64,000 nt of DNA from Betaproteobacteria bacterium (lineage in GTDB: Bacteria; Pseudomonadota; Gammaproteobacteria; Burkholderiales; Casimicrobiaceae). The DNA lies in NCBI GenBank assembly GCA_016704895.1, contig JADIZG010000066.1, forward strand, positions 9,077 through 73,076. Direction: 5' to 3'. A program made the position numbers and the translations under genes. Each line of letters begins with the position of its first letter. Positions within the stretch are counted from its first letter, which is position 1. Of this stretch, positions 7,893 to 17,613 are shown in pieces. The notes under the pieces were generated by a model. That model was not told the DNA's origin and did not search any database. It saw only the letters and a list, made by a program, of their open reading frames with translations.

Positions 7893-10222
7893 CTACTTCT
7901 TGAGATAGGTGATCTTCGTCGTGCCGATGCTGCCGTTGAACGCGAACGGCGCCTGGTCGTAGTAATCAAGCGACACCGGCGAATCCAGGTCGGTGCCGAT
8001 GTCGAACGTCGCATTCGACGTGAAGTGCAGCGACATCGCGGCCGGCACCCGGGCCTGGCCCACCACTTCGCCATTCACCCTCAGCGTGACGTCCATCGGC
8101 CCGCCGATGGCGGCAGCCAGCTTCGATTCGACCTCGATCTTCGCCTTGCCGAGCGGCAGTTTGGACTTCGAACGGATCTTCGTGCGCTGAACCTCGAACA
8201 GGTTGAACTCGTAGTTCAGGAAGCCGTCCTTCACATACGTCGTGATGCCGCCGGAGAACCCGGCCAGCGCGTACAGCACGCCGTTGGCGTTCGCCGGCAC
8301 GTCCACGTCCATGGTCACGAGGCTGCCGTTCTTGCCGAGCTTGGGTGCGGCGGACTCGGGCATCCGGGTCATCGGGCCGTCGAAGGTCCACTCGGTGAGC
8401 GGCGAGGCAGGCGCGTCCTCCGGGATGGAACATCGCGGTGGACCACAGGCCGCCGCCGATCGGCAGGTTCTTGTTCTTCGTGGACTCGAGCAGGAACAGC
8501 GCCTTCATCTCCTCGAGCTTCTGCGGATTCGAGGCGGCAAGGTCGTTCGCCTGACTCCAGTCCTCGTCGAGGTTGTAGAGCTCCCACCGGTCCGTCAGCG
8601 GCGACCATTCCTTGACGCCTTTCGGTATCCCGCCCACCCACGGCTCGCGCGGGCCCGGGGCGCTCGCGAACCAGCCGTCGTGATAGATCCCGCGGCTGGC
8701 CATGATGTCGAAGAACTGGGTCTTGCGCATGCCCTTCGCCTGGGCATCGCCAAACGTGTAGACCATGCTGACACCAGCGAACGGGTCCTGCTCGATGCCG
8801 TTGACCACCTTGGGCGGCGGTGATCTTCGTCAGCTCGTAGATCGTCGGCACGATGTCGATCACGTGGTGGAACTGCGGCCGCGGCGTCGGCGCTGCCTGG
8901 ATCTGCTTGGGCCACGAGACGGCCATCGGCTGGCGCGTGCCGCCGAAGTAGGCGCCCATGAGCTTGGTGCCCTGGTAGGGGGTGCTCCCCGCCCACGCCC
9001 AGGCGGCGTGATACATGTTGTCGGTCTTCGGGCCGCCCAGCGCATCGAGGCCGCCCAGTTCGTTCAACGCCTCGAGGTGCTGCGAGATCTTGGTTGGAAT
9101 CCCGTTCTGCGCGAGCTGCTCGCTGATCGTGCCGTTGAGGCCCTCGGACGAGGAGCCGTTGTCGCCCCAGATGTAGAAGATCAGCGTGTTCTCGAGCCGC
9201 CCTGGCTTCTCGATTTCGTCGATGACGCGGCCCGCGTTGTAGTCGGCGTGCTCGGTGAACCCGGCAAACACCTCCATCAGTCGACGCTGGAACGGCTTTT
9301 CTTCCTCTGGAATCGAATCCCACGATGCCATCGACGCGGGGCGTGCGGTGAGCTGTGCGGTCTGCGGGATCCAGCCTTTCGCCTTGGCGTTGGCAAAGGC
9401 GCGCTCGCGGTACCTGTCCCAGCCGTCGTCGAACTTGCCCTTGTACTTGTCGGCCCATTCCTTCATGACCTGGTGCGGACCGTGCGACGCGCCGGGCGCC
9501 CAGTACATGAAGAACGGCTTGTCCGGCGCATAGGCCTTCTGTTCGCGCAGCCAGGTGATCGCGTCCTCGGCAATGTCCTCGGTGAGGTGGTAGCCCTTGG
9601 GCTTCTGCTGGATGACCTCGGTGGTGTTGCGCGTCAGGGTCGGCTCGTACTGCGAGGCCTCGCCGGCCAGGAAGCCGTAGAAGTACTCGAAGCCGTAGCC
9701 GGTGGGCCAATAGTCGAACGGCCCCTTGCTGGTGATCTGCTCCTCGGGCGTGTTGTGCCACTTGCCCCAGGCGCCGGTGTTGTAGCCGTAGTTCTTGAGC
9801 ACTTCGGCGACCGTCGCCGAGGACTTCGGGATCGTGCCGCTGAATCCGTCGAAGTCGTTGGCGATCGCCGCGATCTGTCCGTTGCCGACGCGGGTGTGAT
9901 TGCACCCGGTAAGCAGTGCCGCGCGCGTGGGGGAGCACATGGCAGTGGAGTGGCAGCGGTTGAAGGAGACTCCGAGCTTCGCCACCCGGTCGAGCGTCGG
10001 CGTATTGATCTCGCCGCCGTAAGTCGATGGGGTGCCCGGACCGACGTCGTCCATCAGGATGATGAGGATGTTCGGTGCGCCATCCTTGAGGCGCCTCGGC
10101 TCCACGCGCTTCTTGTACGTGGACGTCTCGATCGTCAGCCCCGCCTTGGAGGCGGACGGCGTGGGCGGAAACGGCAGTACTTCCTGCGCTGACGCCGCCG
10201 TTGCAAACAACATCCCAAGCAT
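7893..10222 (-). CDS. Arylsulfatase-like sulfatase (copy 2), frameshifted
   Basis: A paralogue of the adjacent copy 1. An N-terminal signal (MLGMLFATAASAQE) is followed by NILIILMDDVG (metal Asp 58-59), TAMCSPTRAALLTG (formylglycine Cys at 96), GAWGKWHNTP, APGASHGPHQV and IWGDNGSSS. Unlike copy 1 it keeps the FHHVIDIVPTIYEL block. Two single-base breaks, near 8815 (GCCGCCC run) and 8430 (CCCGGAGG), move the C-terminal part into other frames before the end TKITYLKK at 7893. Hydrophobic codons continue upstream of the chosen ATG (SFLCI), with AAGGAG further back, so the true start may lie about 10 codons upstream. Likely periplasmic; the substrate is unknown. Confidence 0.85.
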
Positions 10223-10312
10223 GATGCAAAGGAAGGATCGATTGGGCTTGCCGCTCCTTGAACGGAAGCCTCTTCTCTGCAGGATAAGCTGACTGAATTC
10301 GCGATTGCGGCA

Positions 10313-11289
10313 TCAGAACGTGTAGACCATCTTCAGCCAGATGTAGTCGCCATTCAGACGATTCTTGGTCTCCAGCTCCGGCAGCCACTTGAACTCGAAC
10401 AGCAGCTTCTCCTTGCCGATCGGCTGGATGTAGCCCAGCACCGGCCCGATGCCGGCGGTGCGGCCCTTGAAACAGCCGAGCGTCGCGCCGGATCCGCTGT
10501 CGCAAGTCACCTGCTGGAAGTACCAGGCCTCGGCGCCGATCGTGGCGAAGCCCGAGCCGAGCGGCACGATCTGCTGCACCGAGGCATCGAGGTGCAGGAC
10601 GTTGCCGCTCTTGTACTGGGTGTCGTTGTTCTCGGTGTTGATCGCGTAGCCCAGGTGCGCCGCCGCGTTGAAGCCCGTCTTGGCGTTGCTGTAGGCGGCG
10701 CCGACGATCGGGTCGAAGGTCCAGTAGTTGAGCCCCGTATTGCCGAGACGGCCCACCTCGTAGCTACCCGTCGGCGCGTAGACCGGCATCAGGAAGTCGT
10801 ACTGCCAGCTGTCGGATTTCCAGGCCAGCATCACGGGCACCACGGTCAGGTCGCCGATGCCGGACACGCTGTTCTCGACCTCGACGCCGCCCAGCGCCGC
10901 GGAGTTGCCGGAGATGGACAGCCAGGTGTAGGGGCAGGAACGCGGCGACGGCGTAATGTGCACCCCCGAGGATCGTCTGCTCCAGACCGTAGCCCCGCCG
11001 AGCACCAGCGTGTTGGCGTCGGCGTTCAGATTGGCAACGACCCCGGCTGCCGTGGGGACGCGCGCGGAGGCGCTGCCCTGGTAGTTGATGTACATCGGCT
11101 TGAAGAACCCTCCAGGCGACGTCGGCGGCAGATCCATCAGCGTGGCATTGGCGCCCGGCATGATGTGCGACGTACCGCCTTCGCCGGCGAGGGCGATGGG
11201 AGACGCCGCGACGAGCGCGCAAAGCATCGTCACCACCAGCCACGGCTTGCGGCGGTGCGCCCCTCGATCAACGTCGTTGGCTTCAACAC
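10313..11289 (-). CDS. Outer-membrane transporter of the phenol MetA/SphA type
   Basis: About 320 residues resembling the MetA-pathway-of-phenol-degradation/SphA family of beta-barrel proteins, thought to help hydrophobic compounds cross the outer membrane. Visible features are a signal peptide (LCALVAASPIALAGEG), a Gly/aromatic beta-barrel pattern (LTVVPVMLAWKSDSWQYDF, MPVYAPTGSYEVGRLGN, TAGIGPVLGYIQPIGKEKLL) and a C-terminal Phe (LKMVYTF), typical for barrel insertion. A GTG at 11289 with AGGAG 8 bases upstream looks like the true start. It reaches the signal peptide only with one indel near a GGGG run (~11260). It precedes the sulfatases in the same orientation. Confidence 0.7.
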
Positions 11290-11373
11290 TGTGAATTCTC
11301 CTGTCGGAACTGGCGGGAGCGACCGTCGCGGCCTGGCACTCGCGTGCGACGACGGCGATGGTCACCGGTGGCT

Positions 11374-12181
11374 TCACTGGGTCGGCAACAACAGCACCAT
11401 GCTCGCCCGAATCGTCCACTTTGGATTGCCGACGTCGTCCTTGAGGTCGTAGTCGACCTCGACGTTCGGCCGCCACTTATGCCCGGCCATCGTCACGACC
11501 TGGCCGTAATTGACGCCGAGGCTGAGCGACGCCCAGCGTGACTTCTCGGTGTCGTAGACGAGCGCGCTGTTGCCGAGCGACAGCGAGCGGCCCCGCCCAG
11601 CTGGTAGCTGAAGATCGGCTGCAGGTTGATCAGGCCGACATCGGGCGCGCTGCCGTCCCGGCGAACGAGAAGAACGTCTGCGCGAACAGGCCCCAGTTGA
11701 TCTGCTTGGACGACGAGTTGACGAATCCCAGCGCCGGCCCGGCGGTCCACTTGTCGGTGGTGAGCCCGTCCTGGCCCGTCGGCATCGTGCCCGAGACGCC
11801 GACACCCCAGCGGCCCCATGGCGCGCCGAACACGACGAGGTCGAAGATCGTGGTGTCCGCCAATCCCGTCGCGCCCGACGGCGACGACGTGACGTAGGGC
11901 TGCGTGACGCGGAAAATGTGGTTGGTACTCCCCAGTGCGAACGGGATCGCGGCGCGGAACACCACCTGGTTGGCAGAGTCGTCGTTGCCGTGGAAGTTCG
12001 CCGTGTACCAGTCGTTCAATTGGAACGACATCAGCGAAGCAGTCGGGTCGGTCGCCTGGGCAGCGAGTTCGTCGGCACTGGCCTGCGCTTGCACGCTCGC
12101 CGGCAGCGCCTGGGCAACGACGAACGCAAGCGTCGCGCTGAAGCGAGCCGATGACTGGCATGACCGCACTTCTGTCCGCAC
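11374..12181 (-). CDS. Outer-membrane beta-barrel protein, frameshifted
   Basis: The N-terminal signal peptide (LAFVVAQALPASVQAQ) follows a GTG at 12181. Barrel-like strands follow (SFQLNDWYTANFHG, FRVTQPYVTSSPSG, FDLVVFGAPWGRWGVGVSG, WTAGPALGFVNSSS). The frame then shifts near 11640 and 11595. The remainder (LINLQPIFSYQLG, LGNSALVYDTEKSRWASLSL, GVNYGQVVTMAG) ends at 11374. The overall length of about 265 residues fits a small transporter-like porin. It is the first gene after the divergent LysR regulator, so it is the most likely direct target. I can name the fold but not the substrate. Confidence 0.6.
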
Positions 12182-12473
12182 GTTGCCTGTTCCTGTTGCG
12201 TTGCTCGTTTCGCCGGGCGATCGCAGTGGGTTCCCTGAACCGTCGCTGCGGTTTCGCGGTTCGCAGACCGGTTCCGACGCACTCCGGCGGCGACTTTATT
12301 CGCAGCGACTCACGGCAGCGATGCCGTTTGCGCAGCCATTGATGCATCCCGCGCATTTCGTGCCGTAAAGTCCCGCGGATCCGGGGCGCGACCTGCCCGC
12401 AGAACCTGTGGATTGTGCTCAGGAGAAACATGTGCTCCAATGCCGAATACGCACAGAGCGATAACTTTCGCGC
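12182..12473. promoter_or_regulatory. Divergent control region between outer-membrane gene and lysR
   Basis: About 290 bases separate the two divergent genes and should hold both promoters and LysR-type binding sites. I do not see convincing -35/-10 pairs. A short frame at 12430-12486 has the best ribosome binding site here (AGGAGAAAC then ATG). It encodes 18 residues (MCSNAEYAQSDNFRACLC) and its stop lies 13 bases inside lysR, so it could be a leader peptide coupled to lysR. Alternatively it could mark a mis-framed N-terminus. Confidence 0.35.
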
Positions 12474-13424
12474 ATGTCTCTGCTGAACCGGGAACTCGAG
12501 TACTTCCTCGCGATCTGCGAGACGCGCAACCTCGCGCGCGCCGCGGACGCCATCGGCATCACCCAGCCCGCGCTGACGCGCAGCCTGCAGCGGCTGGAAG
12601 CGCACATGGGCGCGCCGTTGTTCGTGCGCGCGCCGCGCGGCGTCGAGTTGACGCCGATCGGCACGGTGCTCCGAGCCCGTGCGGCGAAGGCGCGCGTCAC
12701 GCTGGACGATGCCGAGCGCGAGGTCGGGCAACTTGCGGCTGGCAAGCTCGGCCGGGTCCGGATCGGCGCCGGCCCGATGGTCGCGCCTGTCATCAGCCAG
12801 GCGCTGCTGCCGCGATTCGTCGTCGAGCGTCCGGCCGCCCAGATCCAGCTTCACGTCGCGTTCAATGCCGAGCTCTTCGGGCTCATCGAATCCGGGAATC
12901 TCGACTTCGCGATCTGCGGCGCGCTCGAGAGGCCTGCCAACCTCGATTTCCGGCCGCTGCTCACAACCGACCTCGTGGTCATCGTGCGGGCGGGTCATCC
13001 GCTCACGAAACTGAGGCGGCCGACCATCCGCGACCTCGCGGCGTTTCGAAGTGCGGCGCCGAGCGTGGGCCTGCCGGCGCGCGCGGTCGTCGAGCGGATA
13101 CTGACGAGCTTCGGGCTGGGGGACCGGCCGCACGCCGTCGAAACCAACTCGTGGGAAGCGATACTCGACGCCGTCGGGACAACCGACCTGTTCAGTCTCG
13201 CGCCGCGCGACCAGATGCTGCGGCAAGGATGGACGTCGCGCTTCGCGACCATCGACATCCCGGAGATCGACGTCCGCCCGACCACCGGCGTACTGACGCG
13301 TACCGACGCCTACCTGTCGCCACTGGCCGCCCGCGCGATCGAACTGATCGAACAGGCCTTCGCCGAACGCGTGCCCGACAACCTGGCGCGCAAGTCCCGC
13401 GGTCGGCTCGCAGCCGTTCGCTGA
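12474..13424 (+). CDS. LysR-family transcriptional regulator
   Basis: A 316-residue regulator. The winged helix-turn-helix is at residues ~4-62 (ELEYFLAICETRNLARAADA, ITQPALTRSLQRLEAHMG). The effector-binding domain follows (GRVRIGAGPMVAPVISQALL, NLDFAICGALERP, LVVIVRAGHPL). LysR proteins usually control a divergent operon in response to a small ligand. The divergent neighbours here are the outer-membrane proteins and sulfatases, so a sulfated or aromatic compound is a reasonable guess, no more. No strong ribosome binding site precedes the ATG at 12474. Confidence 0.9.
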   Translation: MSLLNRELEYFLAICETRNLARAADAIGITQPALTRSLQRLEAHMGAPLFVRAPRGVELTPIGTVLRARAAKARVTLDDAEREVGQLAAGKLGRVRIGAGPMVAPVISQALLPRFVVERPAAQIQLHVAFNAELFGLIESGNLDFAICGALERPANLDFRPLLTTDLVVIVRAGHPLTKLRRPTIRDLAAFRSAAPSVGLPARAVVERILTSFGLGDRPHAVETNSWEAILDAVGTTDLFSLAPRDQMLRQGWTSRFATIDIPEIDVRPTTGVLTRTDAYLSPLAARAIELIEQAFAERVPDNLARKSRGRLAAVR

Positions 13425-13451
13425 CAGCTCCGCCTTCCGGTCCGCAAGCGA

Positions 13452-14721
13452 ATGACGGGATCGGTCAACACGCCGCGGCCGGCGACGCGTCGCCCGCTGG
13501 CCTCGTGGGTCGCCTACGACATGGCGGCGCACGGTTACGGCCTCGTCGTCGCCGGCGTCGGCTTTCCACTGTACTTCGCGTCGTTCGTCGCCGCCGGGCA
13601 CGGCAACGCCGACATGCTGTGGTCGATCGCGATCGGACTGCCGCTCGTGGTGGCCGGACTCGTCGGCCCATGGATCGGTGCGCTCGCGGATTCGACGCAA
13701 CGTCGGCGCGTCCTGCTCGCGGCGATGACGATTGCCAGCAGCGTAGCGACGGCATTGCTCGCCCTGGTCGGCGCCGGCGAGGTCGCGCTAGGAATCGTGC
13801 TGTTCGCCTTCGCACACGCGACGCACCTGCTCGCAGCGAGTCTCTACAATTCCTACTTGCCGTTGATCGCGTCACCTGCCCGGCTCTCCCGCATCTCCGG
13901 GCTCGCCTGGGGACTTTCCTATCTTGGCAGCGTGGCGTGCTTCCTGCTGTGCCTGCCGTTCACGCGCGACGGTCTCGGCGCCGACAACGCGACCAACTTC
14001 GCGCTTGCCTTCGTCGTCACCGCTGCCTTCGTGGCCGTCATCGGGTTGCCCGCCATCCTCGGCCTGCCCGTTGACGCGCCGAAGCGGAGGGCCGACGACG
14101 GGCCGGGACCGTATCGACGCATCCTGTCGACGGTCCGCGCATGGAAGCGGGACCGCAACGTGCCCAAGCTGCTGCTCGCGTACTACCTGATCAATGACGG
14201 CATCGTCACCACCGTCTTCTTCACCGCGTTGACGTTTCGACGAACCTACGGCATGGAGGTCCAGGAGATCTTCGTGCTTTCGCTGGTGCTCCAGCTCGTC
14301 GCCATACCGTCGACGATACTGTTCGGATGGCTCGGGGAGCGCTGGTCGCAGCGCGGCGCGATCTACGTCGCGCTCTCGCTCTGGATTGCCGTGCTGATTC
14401 TCATGGCCAGCGCCGACGGCCGCAACGGCGCAATCGCAGTCACGCTGGCCCTGGGGCTGGTGCTCGGCTCGACGCAGAGTCTCTTCCGCAGCCTGTTCGC
14501 CGGTATGGTGCCGATCGATCGATCATCCGAGTATTTCGGCTTTCACACCCCTGGTTGGCCGTGCGTCCGCGGCGCTGGGGCCGCTGATGTTCGGCGTCGT
14601 GAGCGCGGCGACCGGCAGCCAACGTGCGGCGATGGCATCGCTCGCCGTCTTCTTCGTGACGGGCGGCATCGTACTGGCATTCGTGCGCACGCCGGAGCAA
14701 GGTTCCGCAGCCGCGGCGTGA
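13452..14721 (+). CDS. MFS transporter of the UMF1 (Vacuole effluxer-like) family, frameshifted
   Basis: A membrane protein of about 420 residues with roughly 12 hydrophobic segments. Motifs include ASWVAYDMAAHGYGLVV near the N-terminus, GPWIGALADSTQRRRVLLA (the MFS loop 2-3 pattern) and LLLAYYLINDGIVTTVFF, which are typical of UMF1-type efflux carriers. At about 14547 the frame shifts (after SSEYFGFHT). The last two helices (SAALGPLMFGVVSAATG, AMASLAVFFVTGGIVLAFV) continue in another frame to a TGA at 14721. A single indel restores a full-length protein. It starts 27 bases after lysR and is probably co-transcribed; the substrate is unknown. Confidence 0.8.
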
Positions 14722-14959
14722 GGACCTTTCCGTTCAGGAAGGGTGACCCGGGCGTCGTTCGTGGCCGGTACCGCCCGGGATCGCCTTGGCAAAAGCATCG
14801 TGCAGGATTTCCGTCGTGGTTCCGCCGCGTGGGCCGCGGGCGTGCATTGCCGAGGGGAAATGACCGGCGCGACGAACGCCGACGAGCAGTCCGGGCGGTC
14901 TTCGTCGCGTCACTTCGGGCAGGTCGGACCTGCGGGCCGGATGTCGCGGAATGCGCGAG

Positions 14960-14993
14960 CCGAAAAGAGAACGGCGCCACTCGAAGGCGCCGT
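14960..14993 (-). terminator. Intrinsic terminator after tRNA-Asn
   Basis: On the minus strand a perfect 8-bp stem (ACGGCGCC/GGCGCCGT, 14971-14993) with a 7-base loop is followed by TCTCTTTTC. It lies about 75 bases downstream of tRNA-Asn and fits a Rho-independent terminator for it. Confidence 0.75.
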
Positions 14994-15066
14994 CGCGAGG
15001 AGGCTTGGCCTCAGTCCGGCTAAGCCTGGGTCCGACGCCGCCAAGCGCAGCCGCAAAGGCGATCAT

Positions 15067-15142
15067 TGGCTCCCCGACCTGGGCTCGAACCAGGGACCTG
15101 CGGATTAACAGTCCGTCGCTCTACCAACTGAGCTATCGGGGA
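15067..15142 (-). tRNA. tRNA-Asn (GUU)
   Basis: A 76-nt cloverleaf. The acceptor stem is TCCCCGA/TCGGGGA, with a D-arm (GCTCAGTTGGTAGAGC), an anticodon loop containing GTT, a T-arm (GGTTCGAGCCC), discriminator G and an encoded CCA end (15069-15067). The anticodon GUU reads both Asn codons. Confidence 0.97.
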
Positions 15143-15159
15143 ACGGAGCGAAGCCTCAA

Positions 15160-15189
15160 ATTATAGCAAGCTCCGGCAGCCCCGGGCAA
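15160..15189 (-). promoter_or_regulatory. Sigma-70 promoter of tRNA-Asn
   Basis: A perfect TATAAT lies at 15165-15160 on the minus strand, 17 bases upstream of the tRNA 5' end. A TTGCCC -35 element is at 15189-15184 with an 18-base spacer. The spacing to the tRNA suggests a short 5' leader. Confidence 0.7.
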
Positions 15190-15212
15190 CGGGGGCTTCC
15201 GGACGCCATTCC

Positions 15213-15784
15213 TCAGCGGTCGGATCGCAGGTAGGGCGCCGCCTTCTTCAGGTAGTGCACCATCGACCAGAGCGTGAGGATCGCGGCGAGCCACAGCGCG
15301 ACGGTGCCGAGCAGCGGCGTGGACACGCCCGGGATCAGCGGCTCGTAGAGCAGGAGCGCGATGATCGCCGTCATCTGCGCGGTGGTCTTGAGCTTCCCGA
15401 CGAACGCGACCGCGACGCTCTTGCCCGCCCCCAGCTCGGCCATCCACTCGCGCAGCGCCGAGATCGCGATCTCGCGGCCGATGATGATGATCGCGACCAG
15501 GCGTCCGCCCGCTGCAGCTGGAGCAGCAGCACCAGCGCCGCGCACACCAGCAGCTTGTCGGCGACCGGGTCGAGGAACGCGCCGAACGCGCTCGTGAGGG
15601 CCAGCCGCCGGGCGAGCCAGCCGTCGAGCCAGTCGGTGATCGCAGCGACCGCGAAGACGGTCATCGCGAGCCAGTTCTTGCCGGCGGGCGCGAGCCAGGC
15701 GTCGGGCAGGTAGTAGACGCCGACGAAGACCGGGATCATCAGGATCCGCAGCCAGGTGAGCGAGGTAGGGATGTTGAGCGGCAT
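15213..15784 (-). CDS. pgsA: CDP-diacylglycerol-glycerol-3-phosphate 3-phosphatidyltransferase, frameshifted
   Basis: PgsA makes phosphatidylglycerol phosphate from CDP-diacylglycerol and glycerol-3-phosphate in the inner membrane, the committed step to phosphatidylglycerol and cardiolipin. The start MPLNIPTSLTWLRI is typical of the family. The CDP-alcohol phosphotransferase signature is intact: DWLDGWLARR, then GAFLDPVADK. Hydrophobic helices follow. Near 15515 the frame changes. The C-terminal half (VAIIIIGREIAISALREWM, VGKLKTTAQMTAIIALLL) continues in another frame to 15213. The enzyme is essential in most bacteria, so a sequencing indel is more likely than gene loss. It lies 40 bases downstream of the DUF454 gene. 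Confidence 0.9.
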
Positions 15785-15824
15785 GCGAAACGGGCCGCGT
15801 CGACGGCCCCGCAACCGGGCGATT

Positions 15825-16262
15825 CTACCGTGCGCGAGGAGGACGGTCCCGCGACGGGATTCGCCAGAGCCAGGCGCCGGTCGCCGCCCCCACCGCCACG
15901 AGCAGCGCCTGCGCCCACCACGGGCGCACGAAGAAGACCGCCGACACCGCGATCATCGCGCTCATGAGCCCGATCGCGACGAGCTTCGTGCGCCACGGGA
16001 TGCTGCGATGGCGGCGCCACTCGAGGATCGTCGGCCCAAACGTCGCGGAGCCGGTCAGCATCCGGTCGAGCTTCGGCGACGCGCGCGCAAAGCATGCCGC
16101 GGCGACGAGCAGGAACGGCGTCGTCGGCAGCACCGGGACGAACGCCCCGACGATGCCGACCAGCGTGGCGACGATGCCGACCGCGACGAGCAGCCAGCGT
16201 ACGGCCGCCGACGGATGGAGGTCCGGTCGCTGGGGCGCGGCAGGATCGGCGGGATCGGGCAT
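15825..16262 (-). CDS. YbaN-like DUF454 inner-membrane protein
   Basis: A 145-residue protein with about four hydrophobic segments. The DUF454 signature is clear: WLLVAVGIVATLVGIVGAF followed by VPVLPTTPFLLVAAACFARA, then PKLDRMLTG and RHRSIPWRTKLVAIGLMS. The family is widespread in the inner membrane and functionally uncharacterised. The ATG at 16262 is chosen because the domain begins shortly after it. It is probably co-transcribed with pgsA. Confidence 0.85.
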   Translation of the reverse strand: MPDPADPAAPQRPDLHPSAAVRWLLVAVGIVATLVGIVGAFVPVLPTTPFLLVAAACFARASPKLDRMLTGSATFGPTILEWRRHRSIPWRTKLVAIGLMSAMIAVSAVFFVRPWWAQALLVAVGAATGAWLWRIPSRDRPPRAR

Positions 16263-16472
16263 CGACGGTGGCGCGGCGGACGCCGCGCGATCCGGCGCGC
16301 GGCACGCGCCGATTCTATCCGCCTGCGTCCGGGCGCGCGCTCCGCACCGTGCCGTGCGAAGATCCGCGCGCGCCGATTCCTCCCCGACGGGTCTCCCATC
16401 GCTTCCGCACCGACCTCGCCAACGTCCGCCTCCGTCCCCGCACGCGCCGGGTCGGATCGCGCGCTTCCGACG

Positions 16473-17613
16473 ATGCCGCCGCGCCTCGATGCGCTCACGC
16501 CGCTGCGCTTCGTCGCCGCCGCGATGATCGTCGTCGGGCATGGAGCGACGCTGTTCGGATTCGCGCCGGGACCCGCCGCGCTCCACGCCGCCAACGCGGG
16601 CGTCTCGTTCTTCTTCGTGCTGTCGGGCTTCGTGCGCGTACAACTACCCGGCGCTCGCGGACCGCGGCGCGCGGCAGCGTTTCTTCGCGATGCGCTTCGC
16701 CCGCATCTGGCCCATGCACGCGTTCACGCTGCTGGCCGTCGTCCTGCTGCCGCGCGCCGCCTGGGTCGTGCCGGGCGTCGATCCCTGGCTCGCAGGAGCC
16801 CTCTCGCTCCTGCTGCTGCAGGCCTGGGTGCCGGTCGCCGGCTATGCGGGCGCGTTCAACGGGCCCGCGTGGACGCTTTCGGTCGACGTGTTCTTCTACG
16901 CGATGTTCCCGCTCCTGCTCGCGCGCGTACGGGAGGCGCCGGGAAGGGCTTTGACGGGCGCGCTCCTGTTGAGCGTCGCCTTCCCGATGCTGGCCAATGC
17001 GCTCGGCGGCGCGAGGTCGGATCTCCCGCTCGACCGGTGGAACTGGTACCTGCTCGACCATTTCTTCCCGCCCGCGAGGCTCGTCGAGTTCGTGCTGGGG
17101 ATGGTCGCGCCGGGGTTCGTCGATGCGGGACCGTCTGCCGCGCGTGTCCATGGCCACGCTCGCCGAAGCCGCCGCGTCGCGGCATGCGCCGGGGACTCGC
17201 TTCCTGCACCGCGTCCCCATGCCGGCGCCTGGGTCGGTCCCGGCGTCGGGGACTGGCTCACGCAGGTCGCCGCCGCCCCGCTGTTCGCGCCCCTCGTCCT
17301 CGCGCCGGGACGCGGCGCGTCTCGCGCGTCCTGGCGATGCGCGTTCCGGTGCACCTCGGCGACCTCGGCTACGCGGTCTACCTGATGCACGGACTGGTGC
17401 TGCACGCGGCCGTGTGGCTGTCGCTCACCGCGTCGATCGGCGGGGCCGCCTCGCTGGCGGCGTTCTGGATCGCGCGTCGCCGTCGCCCACCTCGCGTGGC
17501 GGTTCGTCGAGCTCCCCGCGCGTCGCGGCATCGTGCGCGCGTTCGACCGGCGTGCCGCGATCGCCGCATCGCGCGGCCGCGACGCCGCCCGTCAGCCTTC
17601 GCCGAGCTCGTAG
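16473..17613 (+). CDS. Acyltransferase-3 family membrane protein, frameshifted
   Basis: An OafA/WecH-type integral membrane O-acyltransferase that would modify sugars of surface glycans. The N-terminus LDALTPLRFVAAAMIVVGHG carries the conserved Arg and His. FFFVLSGFV then shifts frame at about 16635 into AYNYPALADRGARQRFFAMR, the usual LSGFVLAYNYP-like continuation. Further signature blocks are RFARIWPMH and GPAWTLSVDVFFYAMFPLLL. More indels near 17110-17340 are needed to join HLGDLGYAVYLMHGLVLHAA and the final helix. The inferred stop TAG at 17613 overlaps the convergent gene tail by 22 bases. The neighbouring glycan genes suit a role in glycan acylation. Confidence 0.75.

Noticed and set aside
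6249..8615. 788-residue plus-strand frame over the sulfatases
   Set aside because: Antisense shadow; the sulfatase signature lies on the other strand.
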